Positions 60,826 through 64,000 of a stretch of DNA of 64,000 bases are shown here, one piece after another. The stretch's first letter is position 1. Every line of letters starts with the position of its first letter. The DNA is taken from assembly GCF_016097555.1 (NCBI RefSeq), contig NC_054703.1, positions 35,731,268-35,795,267 on the forward strand, written 5' to 3'. Made by a program: the position numbers and the translations under genes. The notes below the pieces were generated by a model. It did no database searches and had not been told where the DNA came from. It saw only the letters and a list, made by a program, of their open reading frames with translations. The stretch comes from Gigantopelta aegis (taxonomy: Eukaryota; Mollusca; Gastropoda; Neomphalida; Peltospiridae).

Positions 60826-61015
60826 ACGCCAAGGACAGGCTTACACCAAGGTCGCGCACCTGCACCAAGGTCATTGCCTCCTCACACCAAGGTCAAGCTT
60901 ACACCAAGGTCATTGCCTCAGCATACCAAGGTCAAGCTTACACCAAGTTCATTGCCTCATCATACCAAGGTCAATCTTACACCAAGGTCGTACATTTGCA
61001 CCAAGGTCATTGTCT
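60826..61015 (+). repeat. Tandem repeat of CACCAAGGTCATTGCC and related units
   Basis: About nine alternating units, TACACCAAGGTCAAGCT and CACCAAGGTCATTGCCTCA. Six carry exactly CCAAGGTCA, the extended half-site bound by FTZ-F1/NR5A-type nuclear receptors (YCAAGGYCA). The match may be a by-product of the repeat. Confidence 0.7.
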
Positions 61016-61154
61016 CAAATTTCGTTTGGCCGTTAGACGAAATAATCATAAGCGCGGTTGGAACCATATCTAGTTATGAAGATCAGTTCTCATTTGAAGC
61101 AGTGTCAGTGTTCGCTGACTGCGTGTGGGTGGGGGCGGGGGAGGGGGGGGGAGG

Positions 61155-61346
61155 GCGTGACGTAGCCCAGTGGTAAAGCGTTCGCCTGATGCGCGGTCAG
61201 TCTGGGATCGATCCCCGTCGGTATCCCATGAAGTGGCGACAGCGGGTTTCCTCTCGCAATATCTGTACGGTCCTTAACCATATGTGTAACGCCATATAAC
61301 CGTAATTAGTGCGTCGTTAAATAAAACATTTCCGTCCTTCCTTCCT
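61155..61346 (+). mobile_element. tRNA-derived SINE
   Basis: Head GACGTAGCCCAGTGGTAAAG and CGTTCGCC (A box), GGGATCGATCCCCGTC (B box), a middle with CAGCGGGTTTCCTCTCGCAA, and tail GTGCGTCGTTAAATAAAAC followed by (CCTT)n. About 190 bp and nearly undamaged, so relatively young. Confidence 0.82.
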
Positions 61347-61673
61347 GACTGACTATGCGCCACATTGTGATGGAGTGTAATCATCTCCATTTGGTGATAA
61401 ACGATATAGTTGGCAACACAAATGTTGTAGAATCTTTTACATTCCATTCAGAATTAATTTAAATTAAAAAAAACAAAAAAACCGAAAAACATTCTGATTT
61501 CTACATGAAGTTTTCAAATATACTTTAATTACCTTGATGTTTTTTTATTGTACAGTTTTAAAACATACGTACCTTGATATCTGTATTGTATTCTATTGTA
61601 TTGTATGTTTCCCACAGCTCTTTACACTGAGTTTTATATAATTATATGATTTTTATTTTTAATGGAAATGATC

Positions 61674-61676
<3 letters not shown>

Positions 61677-61744
<68 letters not shown>
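61677..61744. repeat. (TA)n microsatellite at a Tigger insertion site
   Basis: Pure AT run ending exactly at the element's first base, as at 46721-46804 for the other copy. Confidence 0.93.
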
Positions 61745-61747
<3 letters not shown>

Positions 61748-63451
61748 TCGAACTTGGTCTAACGGTCACCTGTATATAACGGTCACCTGCCTATAACGGC
61801 CACTATAAATCCCCCCCCAATGCATTTCCTTCTTTATTTGACCTGTACATAACGGTCACCTGTCCTTAACGGCCAGCGGCCACTATTTTTCACCCAAAAT
61901 CACAGGTTGAACCTGCAGTAACGGTCACAAGATGATCGTCGTGAAGACGTTTTTTTTTTTTTTTTTTTTTAACCCTGGTTATGTCTTTACTTTTTTAATC
62001 ATCTTAAAAATTATAAATTAAATGTGTTTATTTGGCCATGTCTGTAGCTTTGGGTTTATTTTCCGTCAATGTAAAGTTCCATTGTAATTCTCTGATCGTA
62101 ATTGAAAAACAAACGGACCCTCAGTAACTTCTGTGACACTGAACAGTAGACGACTTCCCATTGGCTGTACATAATGTAATCTGTATGTATGATCACTCTA
62201 TTCATTCTCAAGAAACAAAACAAATAAAGTGTTAAGTTAGGTGTCTGATTGTTTCTAGCTAGAGATGATTGGTAAATAAACATGAATTGCTGAAGGCAGC
62301 GGTCAGTAAAGATGCCCCATGTTAGGATTATTTAATGACTCATGATCTTATTCAGCTGTAATCAACGGTCATACTCCACTGAAGGATTAGCGGTGATATG
62401 AAACAAACACATGAGTTAAACATGCCACATGGGTAATAACCTTCAATTAAACAAAATATATTCTGAAAGTCAATGTCAGTGTTTGCGAAATGTATTAACG
62501 AATACGTCTGCATGCAAAATGCCACCGACAAATCGTACTGCTTTAACGTTAGAACAGAGAATCGACGTTATCAACAAATCTGAGAAAGGCAATTTAAGTG
62601 CGCGAAAGATCGCCGATCATTTTGGTGTAGGGCGTTCTCAGATTAATTCAATTTTAAAAAGAAAAGCTGATGTTCTGGCCGATTTTGACACTAATATTTC
62701 AGCCGAAAGAAAAAGGCAGAAGAAAGCAACAGTCAATGATGACATAAACAAGCTAGTGTGGGACTGGTTGAAAAATGCGACATCTAGAAGGATAATTTTG
62801 AGTGGGCCGTTGATTAAAGAGAAAGCACTTAAATTTGCCGAAGATTTGGGTGTCGCGTCATTCAAGGCGTCAAATAGGTGGCTGGACTCGTTTAAACACC
62901 GACATAACATTGTTATGGGCACTATGAGTGGCGAGAGAGGTAATGTCAATAACGCTACTATTATTGACTGAAAGGTGATGATAGTAACGAAAATGATGAT
63001 GGGAGTGATGAAGGCGAGATTGAAAGTAGGAAACAAAAGGTGTGTTCAATAACAGAAGCGGAGAAGTATGTGAGTTACTTGAAAGAGTTTGCTCTATCTC
63101 ATGGCAGGTGTGACATTCTAAGCGCTACCATGGATATAGAAGAACATGTGTCTTCGATGCGAGTGGAATGCTATGGGAAGCAATCCAAAATTGGTGACTT
63201 CTTTAAAAAGTGAATAAACAAAATAGGTGTGTTATTTGTGTACTATCATTGTATTGTGTTGTATTGACATGGTCAGTCTCATGTAATAAAAAAAAACTTA
63301 TTTATAACACGTGTATCTTCTTTTTTTTATGACAGTTGTGATATGTTTTAATATATGTGTTCTAATTTTGAACCTGTATATAAGGGTCACCTCTCTATAA
63401 CGGCCACTTTTGTCAAGTCCCTTGGGTGACCGTTATATACAGGTTTGACTG
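61745..63451 (+). mobile_element. Tigger/pogo-like element, copy 2 (internally deleted)
   Basis: 1707 bp between TA dinucleotides, with the same ends as copy 1 (CAGTCGAACTTGGTCTAAC and, reversed, CAGTCAAACCTGTATATAAC). It keeps the 5' part and the N-terminal transposase and then jumps, near 62970, to the last approximately 240 bp of the coding region. The catalytic middle is missing. Confidence 0.84.
62519..62971 (+). CDS. N-terminal remnant of a Tigger-type transposase
   Basis: From the ATG at 62519: MPPTNRTALTLEQRIDVINK, then EKGNLSARKIADHFGVGRSQ, a CENP-B/pogo-type helix-turn-helix, and a second DNA-binding half with VWDWLKNATSR and KFAEDLGVASFKASNRWLDS, then FKHRHNIV. It stops (TGA) at the deletion point. 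It could still make a 150-residue DNA-binding peptide without a nuclease. An upstream in-frame ATG at 62429 is possible, but MPPTNRTALTL is the natural family start. Confidence 0.78.
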   Translation: MPPTNRTALTLEQRIDVINKSEKGNLSARKIADHFGVGRSQINSILKRKADVLADFDTNISAERKRQKKATVNDDINKLVWDWLKNATSRRIILSGPLIKEKALKFAEDLGVASFKASNRWLDSFKHRHNIVMGTMSGERGNVNNATIID

Positions 63452-63459
63452 TATGTATA

Positions 63460-63471
63460 TATATAAATATA

Positions 63472-63518
<47 letters not shown>
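63460..63518. repeat. (TA)n microsatellite
   Basis: AT run directly right of Tigger copy 2, suggesting that the element split a longer TA tract. Confidence 0.92.
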
Positions 63519-63521
<3 letters not shown>

Positions 63522-63526
63522 ACCTT

Positions 63527-63592
63527 TTTTGACACTCAACAGCCAATCTGTATTTTGGGTGCTCGGGTGTCATTAAACATTAATTAATTAAC
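63527..63592 (+). repeat. SINE-type 3' tail
   Basis: Diverged tail: GACACTCAACAGCCAATCTG and GGGTGTCATTAAACATTAAT. Confidence 0.5.
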
Positions 63593-63610
63593 CGTTAACT
63601 CTTAGAATAC

Positions 63611-63728
63611 CTGACACTCTGCTACATCCTGGTGACGTCAGAGATAGAGTTCCAAACGTGCCACGTAAGACATTGACAGGGTTTAACTGGTTACAAGTGT
63701 CCGGTGGCTCGATAAGGGACTCCGCCAT
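63611..63728 (-). CDS. Possible first coding exon of another gene
   Basis: On the minus strand AAGATGGCGGAGTCC gives a strong start context. The frame encodes MAESLIEPPDTCNQLNPVNV, then LRGTFGTLSLTSPGCSRVS, with a possible donor gtattcta in phase 1; without splicing it stops seven codons on. No signal peptide is visible. RGTFGTLSLTSPG faintly recalls the start of CUB modules, but this is too short to call. It may belong to an unrelated gene, or be chance. Confidence 0.3.
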
Positions 63729-63749
63729 CTTTCTGTGTTATATTTGGTG

Positions 63750-64000
63750 TTTATCACACTCGTTTAGTAGTTATCGCAGCCGTTTGGTAGTTACCACAGC
63801 CGTTTGGTAGTTATCACAGCCGTTTGGTAGTTATCACACTCGTTTAGTAGTTACCACAGCCGTGTGTGCTGTTGATAGTTATGACAATCCACTAGTTAAC
63901 TTTCGAATCTCCATCATTCTGTGTGCTGTTGATGGATATGACAATCCACTAGTAAACTTTAGAATCCTCATCGTTCTGTGTGCGTCGATAGATATGACAA
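63750..64000. repeat. Tandem repeats at the window end
   Basis: First about six units of 21-23 bp, GTTTGGTAGTTATCACAGCC and close variants (to about 63865). Then about 2.5 units of about 57 bp around GTGTGCTGTTGATAGTTATG and ACAATCCACTAGT, running off the end. Confidence 0.8.

Larger units (their letters stand above)
57598..63610. other. Region upstream of gene 2
   Basis: No exon is recognised. It contains a SINE (57879-58259), (TA)n at 58356-58411, a (CT)n-bordered gap, AGGTCA-rich repeats on both strands (59080-59340 and 60826-61015), a LINE-like tail (59400-59490), a SINE (61155-61346), and a Tigger element (61745-63451). Confidence 0.6.

Noticed and set aside
60724-61176. Frame rich in HTKVKLTPRSLP
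   Set aside because: Translation of the CACCAAGGTCA repeat; no conserved domain or splice context.

Overview
This is eukaryotic, animal DNA and almost certainly molluscan (probably a gastropod; the species is not recognised). The evidence is split exons with GT/AG borders, tRNA-derived SINEs whose tails read like ...CGTTAAATAAAACATTT(CCTT)n or ...GGGGTGTCGTTAAACATTCATTC, very many (TA)n, (AC)n and (AG)n tracts, and EGF-repeat receptors of the expanded lophotrochozoan type. Bases 1-1740 are homopolymer-like noise, and two 200-N gaps interrupt the window (29367-29566 and 58801-59000).

Two paralogous single-pass receptor genes face each other tail to tail. Gene 1 (+ strand, 2056-31376, 5' end outside the window) has six 8-cysteine EGF-like exons, a transmembrane exon (21784-21880), a juxtamembrane exon (25615-25685), a long cytoplasmic exon with three Y-x-N motifs (26110-26528), the start of a protein tyrosine phosphatase D1 domain (27709-28736), the first N gap, and the end of a D2 domain whose phosphate-binding loop is gone (29567-31376). 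It is a receptor-type tyrosine phosphatase with an EGF ectodomain. A possible alternative last exon (22317-22377) would give a short tail with a VAYVKL motif in place of the phosphatase. Gene 2 (- strand, 57597-38674) has a signal-peptide exon, an EGF exon, two exons of a galactose-binding-like (F5/8C or fucolectin) domain, five more EGF exons, a transmembrane exon, and an 89-residue tail with an ITAM-like YEHL...YDKI pair. All ectodomain introns in both genes are phase 1, and four EGF exons pair off between the genes in the same order with identical lengths, which shows an inverted duplication. The genes could act as a pair: one tail can recruit SH2 proteins when phosphorylated, while the other carries a phosphatase. 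That is inference.

The introns and the gap between the genes carry a rich repeat load. An approximately 4.9-kb copy of one gene 1 intron lies inside another gene 1 intron, flanked by 121-bp direct repeats. A 450-bp element occurs three times, and one copy sits inside a Tc1/mariner-like transposon (33498-35495). Two differently deleted Tigger/pogo-like elements (46808-48224, 61745-63451) retain different parts of the transposase. There are also mariner relics, SINEs, hairpin MITEs and several minisatellites. The most unusual minisatellite (49296-49920) is made of about 12 copies of an intron-exon border, each with its own splice acceptor. A further possible first exon of another gene lies at 63728-63611 on the minus strand.
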